Below are positions 34,581 through 43,030 of a stretch of DNA of 64,000 bases, in pieces (the first letter of the stretch is position 1; each line of letters begins with the position of its first letter). A program made the position numbers and the translations under genes. Origin of the DNA: Shewanella mangrovisoli (GTDB taxonomy: Bacteria > Pseudomonadota > Gammaproteobacteria > Enterobacterales > Shewanellaceae); the NCBI RefSeq assembly GCF_019457635.1, contig NZ_CP080412.1, positions 4,648,844-4,712,843 of the forward strand, read 5' to 3'. A model generated the notes under the pieces. The model had not been told where the DNA came from and ran no database searches. It saw only the letters and a program-made list of their open reading frames with translations.

Positions 34581-35939
34581 TTGCCCGCTCACGCCCTGTC
34601 TGAAGACCTTAAGTCTCTCATCGACAAACTCATTCAATTGAAGCAGGTTCCACCGACGGAGCCGATAGTGCAGTTATCCTTAACAACTGTCTCTATCCCT
34701 TTGATTTCGTGGTTGGCATCCCAACACCAATATCCGCGCATTTACTGGCATGGACGCGACAAGGTTGAAGAAGTGGCAGCGATTGGCGCCTGCAAAGACT
34801 TTAAGTTTGAAACAGGTGTCGACGATAAAACATTAGCGAACGTCTACGAACAGCAGCGCGCCTTATCCAGCAATCCAGAGATCCGCTACTACGGCGGCGT
34901 GGCGTTTGACCGCAGCATCGAATCTTGGCCCGAGTTTGGTAACAGTCGTTTTGTGTTACCGCGTATCGAATTTAGGCGCAGCGACAATCAGTTCAGTTTG
35001 CGGGTCAATCTGAACTTTGCCGATAGGCATCCCGAAGAGGAAATAGACCTCGCCATTGCCGCGATAGAAGCCGTGCAGCCGGCTCGTCCGCTCACACCGC
35101 CCAATAAACTTGCACTGTTGAGCCGCACCGATATTCCCGATTTTCCGCGTTGGAAGACCTTAATCGAGCAAGTTGTTGACCCCAAGTTTAACCAAGAGAC
35201 GCCCAAGGTGGTGCTGTCGCGCCACACAGAGCTTGAGGTCAATGCACAGGTCGATCCTTGGATGGTATTAGCCTGCTGGCAGGGGCGTAATCCGAATAGT
35301 TTCCAATTTGGCTTCCAATTTAGCCCTGAGCGCACCTATATCTCCTGCTCGCCAGAGCGGTTATTTCGCCGTCGTCAGCAGGAATTGTTTACCGAGGCGC
35401 TTGCTGGCACCACTGTACGTGGCTTAAACCAAGAAGAAGACACGGCACTGGCCAACGCGCTGCTCGAAGACAACAAAAACAGCATAGAAAACCAGCTGGT
35501 TCGCCGTCATATCGTCAGTATGCTCTCCCCCTTGAGCCAGCATGTGGGCGCCGAAGAAACCGCGACGATTTTTAAGCTAAACCATATTCAGCATCTCCAC
35601 CGCGCCATTCGTGCCGAGTTAAAGCAGGGCGTGAATGACTTCCAATTGCTACAGGCTCTGCACCCAACTCCAGCAGTGGGTGGTCTTCCCAGACAGTCTG
35701 CAATGAACTTTATTCGTGAACGTGAAGGCTATATGCGCGGTTGGTACGCCGGTGCCTGTGGCTATTTCAATAAGTATGAGAGTGAGTTTTCGGTGGCGAT
35801 TCGCAGCGCCTTGATTGAACCTGGCAAGATCAATCTGTTTGCTGGTGCGGGGATTATTGCGGGCTCAGATCCCGAGGCGGAATGGCAAGAGCTAGAGAAT
35901 AAGTTAGCGACGATTATGTCGATCCTGATTGAACTTTAA
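34581..35939 (+). CDS. menF: Isochorismate synthase
   Basis: A 452-residue chorismate-using enzyme that makes isochorismate for menaquinone. The catalytic C-terminal domain shows SPERLFRRRQQELFTEALAGT, HLHRAIRAELK, LHPTPAVGGLPRQSAM, EREGYMRGWYAGACGYF and GAGIIAGSDPEAEWQE, all standard for MenF/EntC. The start is a TTG at 34581, placed six bases after GGAG; an in-frame TTG four codons upstream overlaps that site. Menaquinone is central to anaerobic respiration in this group. menD is not adjacent. Confidence 0.93.
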   Translation: MPAHALSEDLKSLIDKLIQLKQVPPTEPIVQLSLTTVSIPLISWLASQHQYPRIYWHGRDKVEEVAAIGACKDFKFETGVDDKTLANVYEQQRALSSNPEIRYYGGVAFDRSIESWPEFGNSRFVLPRIEFRRSDNQFSLRVNLNFADRHPEEEIDLAIAAIEAVQPARPLTPPNKLALLSRTDIPDFPRWKTLIEQVVDPKFNQETPKVVLSRHTELEVNAQVDPWMVLACWQGRNPNSFQFGFQFSPERTYISCSPERLFRRRQQELFTEALAGTTVRGLNQEEDTALANALLEDNKNSIENQLVRRHIVSMLSPLSQHVGAEETATIFKLNHIQHLHRAIRAELKQGVNDFQLLQALHPTPAVGGLPRQSAMNFIREREGYMRGWYAGACGYFNKYESEFSVAIRSALIEPGKINLFAGAGIIAGSDPEAEWQELENKLATIMSILIEL

Positions 35940-35953
35940 GCTACTGATAAACA

Positions 35954-36679
35954 CTAAAATCCCTTTGCTTTGGTCTCAGTGTATAGCCTATTTTGCTCTC
36001 CAGAATCGATAAGCTTTTTATGTGCCGTATCAAACTGTTGCTTTAACATTCGTCCTTTATCGGTATTCGAAAACGCAAAAAAAGCTTCCGCCTTTAACAC
36101 ACCTTGTATCACCACAAAGTTTTGCGGCTCCTTCATTTTTGGCGCTAACGCTAAGATATCCGGCTGATAATCTAAAACGGCATCGACTCGTCCCGCATTG
36201 AGATTATTCAACATGTTAAGCATATCGCTGCTCTCTTCGTAATACATTGGCGTTGGAGTGAGCATATTGAATCGATAGGCCAACATGGCTTGAACTTTAC
36301 GATAGGATAAACTTTCAATACCAATCCAGCTGGCCGCGATTGCCGGCGTCACGGCCGCATCAATACTATCGACCTCGACGGGATTTTCACTCAGCAAACT
36401 CTGTTTCACATCACCTCGATACACACTGAGGATCATATCGGCTCTGTTGTGCTCAATCAGGTATAAAGTGCGGGCAAAAGGCATAAACTGCACATCGAGT
36501 TGCCACTCGGGCGCAGGAAAAGTACGTTGCAAAATATCGAAGTAATAACCCGTTTCATCGGGATTCGCGAAACCTTCCCAAGTAGCAGTAACCAAATGAA
36601 TAATCACAGGCTTACTCGGCGTAGCGAAAGCGCACAAACTCAAAAAGCTTAAACACAAGGCCGCAAGAAATGATCGCAT
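35954..36679 (-). CDS. Periplasmic solute-binding protein (SBP_bac_3-like)
   Basis: A 241-residue exported protein with a signal (FLAALCLSFLSLCAFA). Its two-lobed layout resembles family 3 solute-binding proteins: early strand IIHLVTATWEGFANPDETGYYFDIL, then RADMILSVYRGD, and a hinge LNAGRVDAVLDYQPD. No permease or ATPase is adjacent, and such orphan members in Shewanella and Vibrio are often sensory or of unknown use. It is convergent with menF. The ligand is unknown. Confidence 0.75.
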   Translation of the reverse strand: MRSFLAALCLSFLSLCAFATPSKPVIIHLVTATWEGFANPDETGYYFDILQRTFPAPEWQLDVQFMPFARTLYLIEHNRADMILSVYRGDVKQSLLSENPVEVDSIDAAVTPAIAASWIGIESLSYRKVQAMLAYRFNMLTPTPMYYEESSDMLNMLNNLNAGRVDAVLDYQPDILALAPKMKEPQNFVVIQGVLKAEAFFAFSNTDKGRMLKQQFDTAHKKLIDSGEQNRLYTETKAKGF

Positions 36680-36877
36680 CGCGTTCTCCTCCCATTTCTT
36701 AAGAGTGTAGAATAGTTTCTATACCCATGCTGTGACCATATCGATCACTCGCGCTTGGAGAGAGCAGCTAAATTGCTTGGAATATAAACAGTAAGCTTGC
36801 ATCTTCAAGCCTGGTCACTATAATGGCGACCCCGATTTCAGCACGCTGATTTTGGGTAAAATAACAACAGATCATTT

Positions 36878-36915
36878 AGCGGGTTCCCTCACCCCGCCCT
36901 ACACAACTAAAAAGG
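36878..36915 (+). promoter_or_regulatory. preQ1-I riboswitch controlling yhhQ
   Basis: The 5' leader matches the compact preQ1-I aptamer. The P1 stem is GCGGG/CCCGC, with GGGTTC at the P1-loop junction, a C-rich loop (CCCTCA), then an A-rich tail ACACAACTAAAAAGG. The tail's AAGG is also the ribosome site, six bases before the ATG. The arrangement is nearly the same as the Thermoanaerobacter preQ1-I RNA: loop C residues pair with the tail GG in a pseudoknot when preQ1 binds, blocking translation. The downstream gene, a queuosine-precursor transporter, fits. Confidence 0.85.
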
Positions 36916-36921
36916 CCACAT

Positions 36922-37581
36922 ATGTTAATGTTAACCCCTGCGCAGCTTCGCCGCGCACTCCTGCTATTAGTGGGATTTCATATACTGATTATTTGCGTCA
37001 GCAACTACTTGGTACAACTACCGTTTCAATTGTTTGGTTTTCACACCACTTGGGGCGCGTTTAGTTTTCCCTTTGTCTATCTCGCGACCGATCTCACCGT
37101 GCGCATCTTTGGACAAACACCTGCCCGTAGCATCATCCTCAAGGCCATGGTGCCCGCGTTGATGATTTCCTATGTCATGGGTGTGGTATTCCATCAAGGC
37201 AGCTTCCAAGGGATTGATTCCTTAAGCCAATGGAACACTTTTGTGTTTCGCATCGCCTTCGCCAGCTTCGCGGCATATTTGATTGGCCAACTGATGGATA
37301 TCACAGTCTTCGCTCGCCTACGCCAAAGCCGTTCCTGGTGGGTCGCGCCTGCGGCATCGACCATTGTCGGTAACTTAGTCGACACCTTAGTGTTCTTCAG
37401 TGTCGCTTTTTATGCCTCGACAGACAGCTTTATGGCGGCCAACTGGCCCGAAATCGCGGCCGTGGATTACAGCTTCAAATTACTCGTGAGTTTAGGCTTA
37501 TTCCTGCCCGCCTACGGCGTCCTGCTGAAGGTCTTACAAGACAAGATCTTGCAAACCAGTCCACAAAAATCATTTTCCTGA
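36922..37581 (+). CDS. yhhQ: Queuosine precursor transporter
   Basis: A 219-residue inner-membrane protein with six helices of the YhhQ/COG1738 family, which imports 7-cyano-7-deazaguanine (preQ0) and related bases for queuosine tRNA modification. Visible family stretches are FPFVYLATDLTVRIFGQ (residues 49-65), RIAFASFAAYLIGQLMDI and NLVDTLVFFSVAFY. It starts at the ATG right after the preQ1 riboswitch; a second Met two codons later is also possible. Length matches E. coli YhhQ (221). Confidence 0.93.
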   Translation: MLMLTPAQLRRALLLLVGFHILIICVSNYLVQLPFQLFGFHTTWGAFSFPFVYLATDLTVRIFGQTPARSIILKAMVPALMISYVMGVVFHQGSFQGIDSLSQWNTFVFRIAFASFAAYLIGQLMDITVFARLRQSRSWWVAPAASTIVGNLVDTLVFFSVAFYASTDSFMAANWPEIAAVDYSFKLLVSLGLFLPAYGVLLKVLQDKILQTSPQKSFS

Positions 37582-37629
37582 TTAACTCAACTGGCCAGAC
37601 CTGTTATAATTTGAGCAGTTTTTTGTTCA

Positions 37630-37666
37630 GCCCCACTGTGTTTATGCGCATTTGGGGCTGATTTTC
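37630..37666 (+). terminator. Probable yhhQ terminator
   Basis: CAGCCCCA pairs with TGGGGCTG (37655-37662) around a 17-nt loop and is followed by ATTTT. It is moderate in strength because of the loop size. Confidence 0.5.
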
Positions 37667-37680
37667 TGTGAGAGAAAATT

Positions 37681-38148
37681 ATGTATTCAATTGAAATCAA
37701 AGCACTGACAGCTCTGACACCTGAGTTGACCACACAGCTTATCGAACTGAGCAAGCAAATCCCTGAACTTGACCGCCCGCTAACGAGCGAAATCCTCGCG
37801 GAACGTCTCTCAGATAAGACTTGCTTGATTCTCTTAGCCTATGTGGAAGGTGAATTGGCAGGCTTTAAGCTGGGATACGAGCAGGCTGATGCCGTGTTTT
37901 ACAGTTGGTTAGGCGGTGTCGCGACCGACTTTAGACGCTTAGGGCTGGCACAGAGCCTATTGGAATACCAAGAAACGTGGGCGAGCCGCCAAGGCTACAA
38001 GCTGATCCAAGTAAAAACCATGAATCGCTTCCCTGCCATGCTCAATCTGCTGATTAGAAACCAGTATTTGATTACTGAACTGAAGGCCGATCCGCAAAGC
38101 CTGATCGATCATAAACTGCATTTAAGCAAGTCGATTGCGACAGCTTAA
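37681..38148 (+). CDS. GNAT family acetyltransferase
   Basis: A 155-residue cytosolic N-acetyltransferase. The acetyl-CoA loop is in VATDFRRLGLAQSLLEYQETWA (R/Q-x-x-G-x-A pattern, about residues 80-101), preceded by a beta-strand VFYSWLGG and followed by KLIQVKTMNRFPAMLNLLI. The acceptor is unknown. GAGAGAAAATT precedes the ATG. The next feature to the right is the sRNA gene, with no terminator evident in between. Confidence 0.82.
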   Translation: MYSIEIKALTALTPELTTQLIELSKQIPELDRPLTSEILAERLSDKTCLILLAYVEGELAGFKLGYEQADAVFYSWLGGVATDFRRLGLAQSLLEYQETWASRQGYKLIQVKTMNRFPAMLNLLIRNQYLITELKADPQSLIDHKLHLSKSIATA

Positions 38149-38204
38149 AAGCGATTTACATAAAAATGTGCATTTTTTGCGAGAAATAGCTTGCAAACCT
38201 AATT

Positions 38205-38223
38205 GAGAATGATTATCGTTAAC
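38205..38223. promoter_or_regulatory. Fur box of ryhB
   Basis: GAGAATGATTATCGTTAAC matches the 19-bp Fur consensus at 16 of 19 positions (read on the minus strand). It overlaps the likely -10 region of the sRNA promoter, with TTGCAA (38191-38196) as -35, so Fur-Fe would block transcription. Confidence 0.85.
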
Positions 38224-38224
38224 T

Positions 38225-38354
38225 TGCGTTCCAAAACTCATCTTTAACACGGATGACTGGTAATCTGACGTTGTTAAAGTGCTCCTGAGTTTGCAAGCAC
38301 GACATTGCTCACACACACTCTTTTGTGGCCGGATTCATCATCCGGCTTTTTTTT
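38225..38354 (+). ncRNA. ryhB: RyhB iron-responsive small RNA
   Basis: The core AAGCACGACATTGCTCACA (38295-38313) matches the conserved target-pairing core of enterobacterial RyhB. It lies downstream of a strong Fur box and ends in a terminator GCCGGAT-TCATC-ATCCGGC followed by eight T (to 38354). RyhB base-pairs through Hfq with mRNAs of iron-using proteins when iron is low. The 5' end near 38225 is estimated from the promoter, giving about 130 nt, longer than the roughly 90 nt of E. coli. The extra 5' 70 nt has no E. coli counterpart that I recognise. RyhB has been reported in Shewanella. Confidence 0.9.
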
Positions 38355-38403
38355 GCGTTTTATTCAGTAAATCAATCCTATAGCATTTCGTGCAGAGTAG
38401 CTT

Positions 38404-40539
38404 CTAAGATGACATTTCGGTGCTTTGGCCGGAAAAATGTAAGCCATCGTAGGGGTTGTTTTGCTGATCTTCCTTCGCCTCATGGTACAAGCCAATGGTG
38501 AAGATAGACCCCTTACCCAGTACAGAGCTCACCTCTATGGTGCCGCCGATTCGCTTGATAATGCCGTAACTTAAGGATAATCCAAGGCCAGTGCCGTCTT
38601 TACGCGTGGTGTAGAAGGGATCAAAAATCCGCCCTAGCTGCTCAGGGGCAATCCCCGAACCTTCGTCCTCAACCTCGATTTTCACCCCTATCGGCATATC
38701 TTGTTGCAGCCAATCATAGGTTCGCACCCAAATCCTGCCTTTGCCATCCATCGCATGGGCGGCGTTAACAACAAGGTTAATCAGCACTTGCAATAACTGC
38801 GGGCGGTTAACCTGCACTGGGCAACTGGCGTTCAGTTCTGTTATCAGCACCACTTCTTGTTTTTGAATCGAGTGCCGCACTAATACCAGCATTTCCTCGA
38901 TGATAGGCGTAATAGGATGCATCTCTAAGGGAGCGTTAAACTCACCTGGGCGGCTGTATTGCAGCAGGCTGCGAATAATAGTGCTAATACGGCCAACCTG
39001 TTGGATAACAAGATCGATTTCTTCTTTTACCGACTCAGCATTATCCCCAAGCTCATAACGCAGTAACTCCATATTCCCGAGGATCACCGCCGTTGGGTTG
39101 TTGATCTCATGGGCAATCCCTGCGGTTAGCTCACCCAGCGCGGTTAATTTTTCATTGGTCACTAACTGCTGGCGAGTCTCATTGAGCAGCGCCACGTTGC
39201 GCTGTAACTCTAAGGTTTTGTCCTGCAGGCTTCGAGTCCGCTCCTCGACTTTCATCTCGAGTTGTTCGGCGGCGGCTTGGATTTGTGCGTTGCGCCGCTG
39301 CAATAAGTCGAGCATACGGTCGAACTGCTCGGCAAGGTTCGACAATTCGTTATCCCTATCTAGCCCCAAGGCACCGATACGCACATTGCGCCCCGACTGC
39401 ACCGCTTGCACCACATGATGAATACGCTCTATCGGTTGCAACAAGCTGTAGGCACCGCGGTAAACCAATAAACCGGAAATCAGCAGCACCAGCATCAGAA
39501 TAGTGCCTAACTCGATGATATTAAGCAGATAGTTATGGATAAAGGGCGATTCTGAGAAGCCAGTATAGATCATACCGACACGTTGCCCACGAATGTCCTC
39601 TAAGGGGGCGTAGGCGGAAATAAACCAATCGTTAAACACAAAGGCGCGGTCGACCCATAACTCACCATGATTCAGCACTTTTTCACGCACTTCTTCCGAC
39701 ACTAAACTGCCGAGCGCTCGCCCTTGAGTTTCATTCGGCTGCGGAAAAAAGTGTAAAGGCACGTTGGTGGAAACGCGAATATTGTCGAGGAAGATGGTCA
39801 CAGTACCGATAGAACGCTCTGGCAGTGTGCCCTTGTCGTAGACGAGGTCGCGGATATGGTCGACGATGCGGGTATCCCGATTAAACAACACACCACCATC
39901 GAGATACCAAGCCACTTTCCCCTCAAAGTCGGGAATAGGCAGCAAACTGCGGCTTAGTAAACCACGGTCTTCCACTTGCTTATTCGGGCTCTGCGCCCGC
40001 AATGTCGCCAACAGTGGGATGGCCGCCCTTTGGGCTAAGTCTGGGTCGATGCGGGCTAAGCGATCGGGCGATAACACCATCAATCCCGAATAGGGCAAGA
40101 GCCCACCCATTTTCGGTAATATTTGCCGTAAATCCGGGTCGGACGCCGCTTCGGCAACACTCACAAGCCGCAAGAAGTCTAAATCGAGTTGCTTTTTCTG
40201 CTCATTCAGAAAGGTATCTATGCTCGCCCTGTGGGCCAACTCACCGCTAAGAATGGGCCGAAAATCATTCTGAAAAGTCCATGAGGTCATCACTCGTTCG
40301 AGCTGTTTCTCCTGACGAACCTGCACCTGTTGCAAGGTATTTTCAGCCACAGCCAGATCGGCTTTTACCTTCATAAACAGTTGCTTGCCTGTGTAACTGA
40401 TATTCCAGTAAATAGTGATAAACACTAAACTCACCAAGGTGAGCAAAATCGGCAGCAAGGTGAGGATCAGAATGCGATAACGCACTTTGGCCTGCATTTG
40501 CTGCCAACTGACACCAAAAAAGTGAGTAAAAAACGACAC
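38404..40539 (-). CDS. Sensor histidine kinase partner of the sigma-54 regulator
   Basis: A 711-residue membrane kinase. It has helix 1 (about 22-45, ILILTLLPILLTLVSLVFI), a periplasmic sensor of about 290 residues that is probably Cache-like, and helix 2 (about 337-357). HAMP and a coiled coil (RRNAQIQAAAEQLEMKVEER) follow, then HisKA with the phosphorylated His in GELTAGIAHEINNPTAV and HATPase_c (INLVVNAAHAMDG; DEGSGIAPEQLGRIFDPF; GTGLGLSLSYG). It starts with GTG directly after the regulator's TAA, seven bases after AGGAG, so expression is coupled. The sensed ligand is unknown. Confidence 0.9.
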   Translation of the reverse strand: MSFFTHFFGVSWQQMQAKVRYRILILTLLPILLTLVSLVFITIYWNISYTGKQLFMKVKADLAVAENTLQQVQVRQEKQLERVMTSWTFQNDFRPILSGELAHRASIDTFLNEQKKQLDLDFLRLVSVAEAASDPDLRQILPKMGGLLPYSGLMVLSPDRLARIDPDLAQRAAIPLLATLRAQSPNKQVEDRGLLSRSLLPIPDFEGKVAWYLDGGVLFNRDTRIVDHIRDLVYDKGTLPERSIGTVTIFLDNIRVSTNVPLHFFPQPNETQGRALGSLVSEEVREKVLNHGELWVDRAFVFNDWFISAYAPLEDIRGQRVGMIYTGFSESPFIHNYLLNIIELGTILMLVLLISGLLVYRGAYSLLQPIERIHHVVQAVQSGRNVRIGALGLDRDNELSNLAEQFDRMLDLLQRRNAQIQAAAEQLEMKVEERTRSLQDKTLELQRNVALLNETRQQLVTNEKLTALGELTAGIAHEINNPTAVILGNMELLRYELGDNAESVKEEIDLVIQQVGRISTIIRSLLQYSRPGEFNAPLEMHPITPIIEEMLVLVRHSIQKQEVVLITELNASCPVQVNRPQLLQVLINLVVNAAHAMDGKGRIWVRTYDWLQQDMPIGVKIEVEDEGSGIAPEQLGRIFDPFYTTRKDGTGLGLSLSYGIIKRIGGTIEVSSVLGKGSIFTIGLYHEAKEDQQNNPYDGLHFSGQSTEMSS

Positions 40540-41922
40540 TTAGAACTCCTGCTCGTCGCTAACGTCAAACCACTCTTTATACTTGCGATCTAAGGTCTTA
40601 CGGGAAACGCCTAAGTCCCGAGCCGCCGCCGATTTATTACCAGAGTGCAGATCCACCACGCTAGTCACATGGTGTTTTTCCACTTCTTTCAACGACCAAT
40701 CTAAGGGATAACCTTGGGAAGCCGAAGATTCAGTCTTCACCTGTTGCTTCCAATATTCCGCCGGTGGCTTGCCCAGCAGAATACAGCGTTCAATCATATT
40801 GCGCAGTTCACGGATATTACCTGGCCACTCGTGTTGTTGCAGTTTCACCATATCCTCATGGCTCCACACAACTTCACGCACACCCAATTCGGCCGCTAAT
40901 TGGCGAGTAAAGTGGTGGGTCAATTCGACCACATCTTCCGGACGCTCACGCAGGGGAGGAATTAAAATATCCAGCACATTCAATCGATAATAGAGATCAC
41001 GACGGAAGTTACCCGCTTCGACTTCATCCACCAGCGTGCGGTTAGTGGCCGCAATTACCCGGACATCAATATTGACTTCCTTCTCACTGCCGACGGGGCG
41101 AATCGCCTTCTGTTCTAATACCCTGAGCAGGGCCGTTTGCATCTTGAGGGGCATCTCGCCAATTTCATCGAGGAAAATGGTGCCGCCAGAGGCAAAACTG
41201 AATAAGCCTTCACGGTTTCCCTTAGCACCGGTAAAGGCACCCGCGGTATGGCCAAAGAGTTCACTCTCCAGTAGTTCGGGGGCGATAGAGCCGCAGTTAA
41301 CGGGCACGAAGGGCCCTTGGCGGCCGCTGAGTAAGTGTAATTGGCGCGCAACCAACTCTTTACCCGTGCCAGACTCGCCTTGAATTAACACTACCGCATT
41401 GGTCGGCGCCACACGCTCAATCACTTGCTTAACCGACTTCATGGCCTCACTGCTACCGATAATGGTGGAGGAATAGCCGATAGAGACTTCACGGCGCAGC
41501 ATCAAGTTTTCACGGCGCAACAAACGGCGCTCGATACAGCGGTCAACCGCCGACATCATCTGCTCGAGGTGGAAGGGCTTCATAATAAAGTCTGAGGCAC
41601 CGGCCCGCAGCGCTTTAATCGCGACTTCTAAATCCGCATAGCCGGTCATAAAAATCACATCGGAGCGGCGGCCTTGCTCATCTAAGGCTTCGTGCCACTC
41701 GATTCCCGAGCGCCCCGGTAAACGGATATCGACAATCAATAGGTCGAAGTGGCAGCGACTACGTAACTGCTCAGCATCTTCAATACTGCCCGCCGTTTCG
41801 ACTAAGGCGAATTTCTTCGACAGCGCCTTATTCAAAAAGCTACGCATCCCGGGCTCGTCATCGACGATCAGGACAGACACAGCGGAAGGAAGGGGCTTGA
41901 GGTTATTATCTATCTGGCTCAT
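40540..41922 (-). CDS. NtrC-family sigma-54-dependent response regulator
   Basis: A 460-residue activator. It has a receiver domain (VSVLIVDDEPGMRSFL; phospho-Asp in LLIVDIRLPG; K in DFIMKPFHLEQMM) and an AAA+ domain (Walker A GESGTGKELVAR; sigma-54 contact GAFTGAKG; GGTIFLDEIGEM). A Fis-type HTH (NKSAAARDLGVSRKTLDRKY) is at the C-terminus. The ATG at 41920-41922 gives a standard start; an upstream in-frame TTG-type extension is rejected. It is the first gene of a pair with the kinase and divergent from tupA, whose promoter region has a -24/-12 site and upstream inverted repeats, so tup is its probable target. Confidence 0.92.
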   Translation of the reverse strand: MSQIDNNLKPLPSAVSVLIVDDEPGMRSFLNKALSKKFALVETAGSIEDAEQLRSRCHFDLLIVDIRLPGRSGIEWHEALDEQGRRSDVIFMTGYADLEVAIKALRAGASDFIMKPFHLEQMMSAVDRCIERRLLRRENLMLRREVSIGYSSTIIGSSEAMKSVKQVIERVAPTNAVVLIQGESGTGKELVARQLHLLSGRQGPFVPVNCGSIAPELLESELFGHTAGAFTGAKGNREGLFSFASGGTIFLDEIGEMPLKMQTALLRVLEQKAIRPVGSEKEVNIDVRVIAATNRTLVDEVEAGNFRRDLYYRLNVLDILIPPLRERPEDVVELTHHFTRQLAAELGVREVVWSHEDMVKLQQHEWPGNIRELRNMIERCILLGKPPAEYWKQQVKTESSASQGYPLDWSLKEVEKHHVTSVVDLHSGNKSAAARDLGVSRKTLDRKYKEWFDVSDEQEF

Positions 41923-41978
41923 AGTGCTCACTTCTGGACATTTTGACTCAATTGCGACCAATTCTAGCATTGAAACTA

Positions 41979-42044
41979 GACAAATAGGTCACTATGAACC
42001 ATAAGAAGCATGCGCTGAGACAATTTGTCTGCGAACTATTTGTT
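41979..42044. promoter_or_regulatory. Candidate enhancer sites upstream of tupA
   Basis: Three related elements are AGACAATTTGTCT (42018-42030, a perfect 13-nt palindrome), GACAAATAG (41979-41987) and CTATTTGTT (42036-42044), the last two being inverted copies. They lie about 65 to 130 bp upstream of the sigma-54 promoter, the normal position for sites of NtrC-type activators. Confidence 0.55.
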
Positions 42045-42105
42045 AAGCCTGAGATCAGGGTCACAATTTAGATCAAGCTGTGAACGTAAATGCGTCATTG
42101 TTGGT

Positions 42106-42122
42106 TTGGCATCCTATTTGCT
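42106..42122 (+). promoter_or_regulatory. Sigma-54 promoter of the tup-mo operon
   Basis: TTGGCATCCTATTTGCT has the invariant GG and GC separated by exactly 10 bases (GG at 42108-42109, GC at 42120-42121) and fits TGGCAC-N5-TTGCW with one change. Transcription would start near 42133, giving a leader of about 70 nt before the tupA ATG. Confidence 0.75.
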
Positions 42123-42205
42123 TTCAATCGAACGCATTACAATTTACGGAACCTCCACTCAGTAGGCAATTGAGTCGGAACCCTATTTTTCGCCAAGGAG
42201 TATCC

Positions 42206-43030
42206 ATGCTAAACGTGAAATCCCATATGAAGTCATTACTGGGCCTGGTTGTTGCAGCCAGCATGCTCACAGTGTTACCCGCTCAATCTGCTGAAGTGAT
42301 CAAGTTAGCCACCACCACCAGTACTGAAAACTCAGGTCTGTTAAAAGAATTACTGCCTAAGTTTGAAAGTGAATCAGGCTACAAAGTACAAGTTATCGCA
42401 ACGGGTACCGGTAAAGCGCTGAAACTGGGCGAGCAAGGCGATGTGGATTTAGTGATGACCCACGCCCCAAGTGCTGAAGCAAAATTTGTTGCCGACGGTT
42501 TTGGTGTTGAGCCACGTGGCATTATGGAAAACGATTTCGTGGTGTTAGGTCCTAAAAACGACCCAGCAAAACTACGTGAAAGCAAAACTGCCGAAGAAGC
42601 CTTCGCGAAAATCGCCAAATCTGGCTTACCTTTCGTCTCTCGTGGTGACAACTCTGGCACCCATATCAAAGAGTTAGAAGTATGGAAAGCCGCAGGCGTG
42701 ACTCCTGACTTCAAAGGTTACACTTCCGTCGGTCAAGGCATGGGTAAAACCCTGCTGATGGCAAACGAATTACAAGGTTATACGCTGTCAGACCGTGGTA
42801 CTTTCGTGGCGTACAAAACTAAGCTGGACTTAGGCGTGGATTTCGATGGCGGTAAAACGCTGGCGAACCCATACCAAGTGATTCTGATCAACCCAGCTAA
42901 ATACCCAGATCTGAACCACAAAGGCGCCAAAGCCTTCAGTGACTGGTTGATCAGCAAAGAAGGTCAAGCCATGATCAACAACTTCAAAGTTGAAGGCGAG
43001 CAACTGTTCAAGGCAACCTATAGCGAATGA
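42206..43030 (+). CDS. tupA: Tungstate ABC transporter, binding protein
   Basis: A 274-residue periplasmic protein that captures tungstate with very high affinity. It has a signal peptide (LLGLVVAASMLTVLPAQSA), the oxyanion-binding motif LATTTSTENSGLLKELLP, and IATGTGKALKLGEQGDVDLVMTHAPSAE. SRGDNSGTHIKELEVW and GYTLSDRGTF follow in the order typical of TupA. The ATG at 42206 follows AAGGAG; an upstream ATG would add 42 residues before the signal peptide. It starts an operon with tupB, tupC and molybdenum cofactor genes. Confidence 0.93.
   Translation: MLNVKSHMKSLLGLVVAASMLTVLPAQSAEVIKLATTTSTENSGLLKELLPKFESESGYKVQVIATGTGKALKLGEQGDVDLVMTHAPSAEAKFVADGFGVEPRGIMENDFVVLGPKNDPAKLRESKTAEEAFAKIAKSGLPFVSRGDNSGTHIKELEVWKAAGVTPDFKGYTSVGQGMGKTLLMANELQGYTLSDRGTFVAYKTKLDLGVDFDGGKTLANPYQVILINPAKYPDLNHKGAKAFSDWLISKEGQAMINNFKVEGEQLFKATYSE

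Noticed and set aside
36852..37064. 70-codon frame across the preQ1 riboswitch
   Set aside because: It overlaps the aptamer and the start of yhhQ in another frame and has no known domain.
42123..42205. Molybdenum cofactor riboswitch in the tup leader
   Set aside because: The leader is too short and lacks the conserved Moco aptamer helices.
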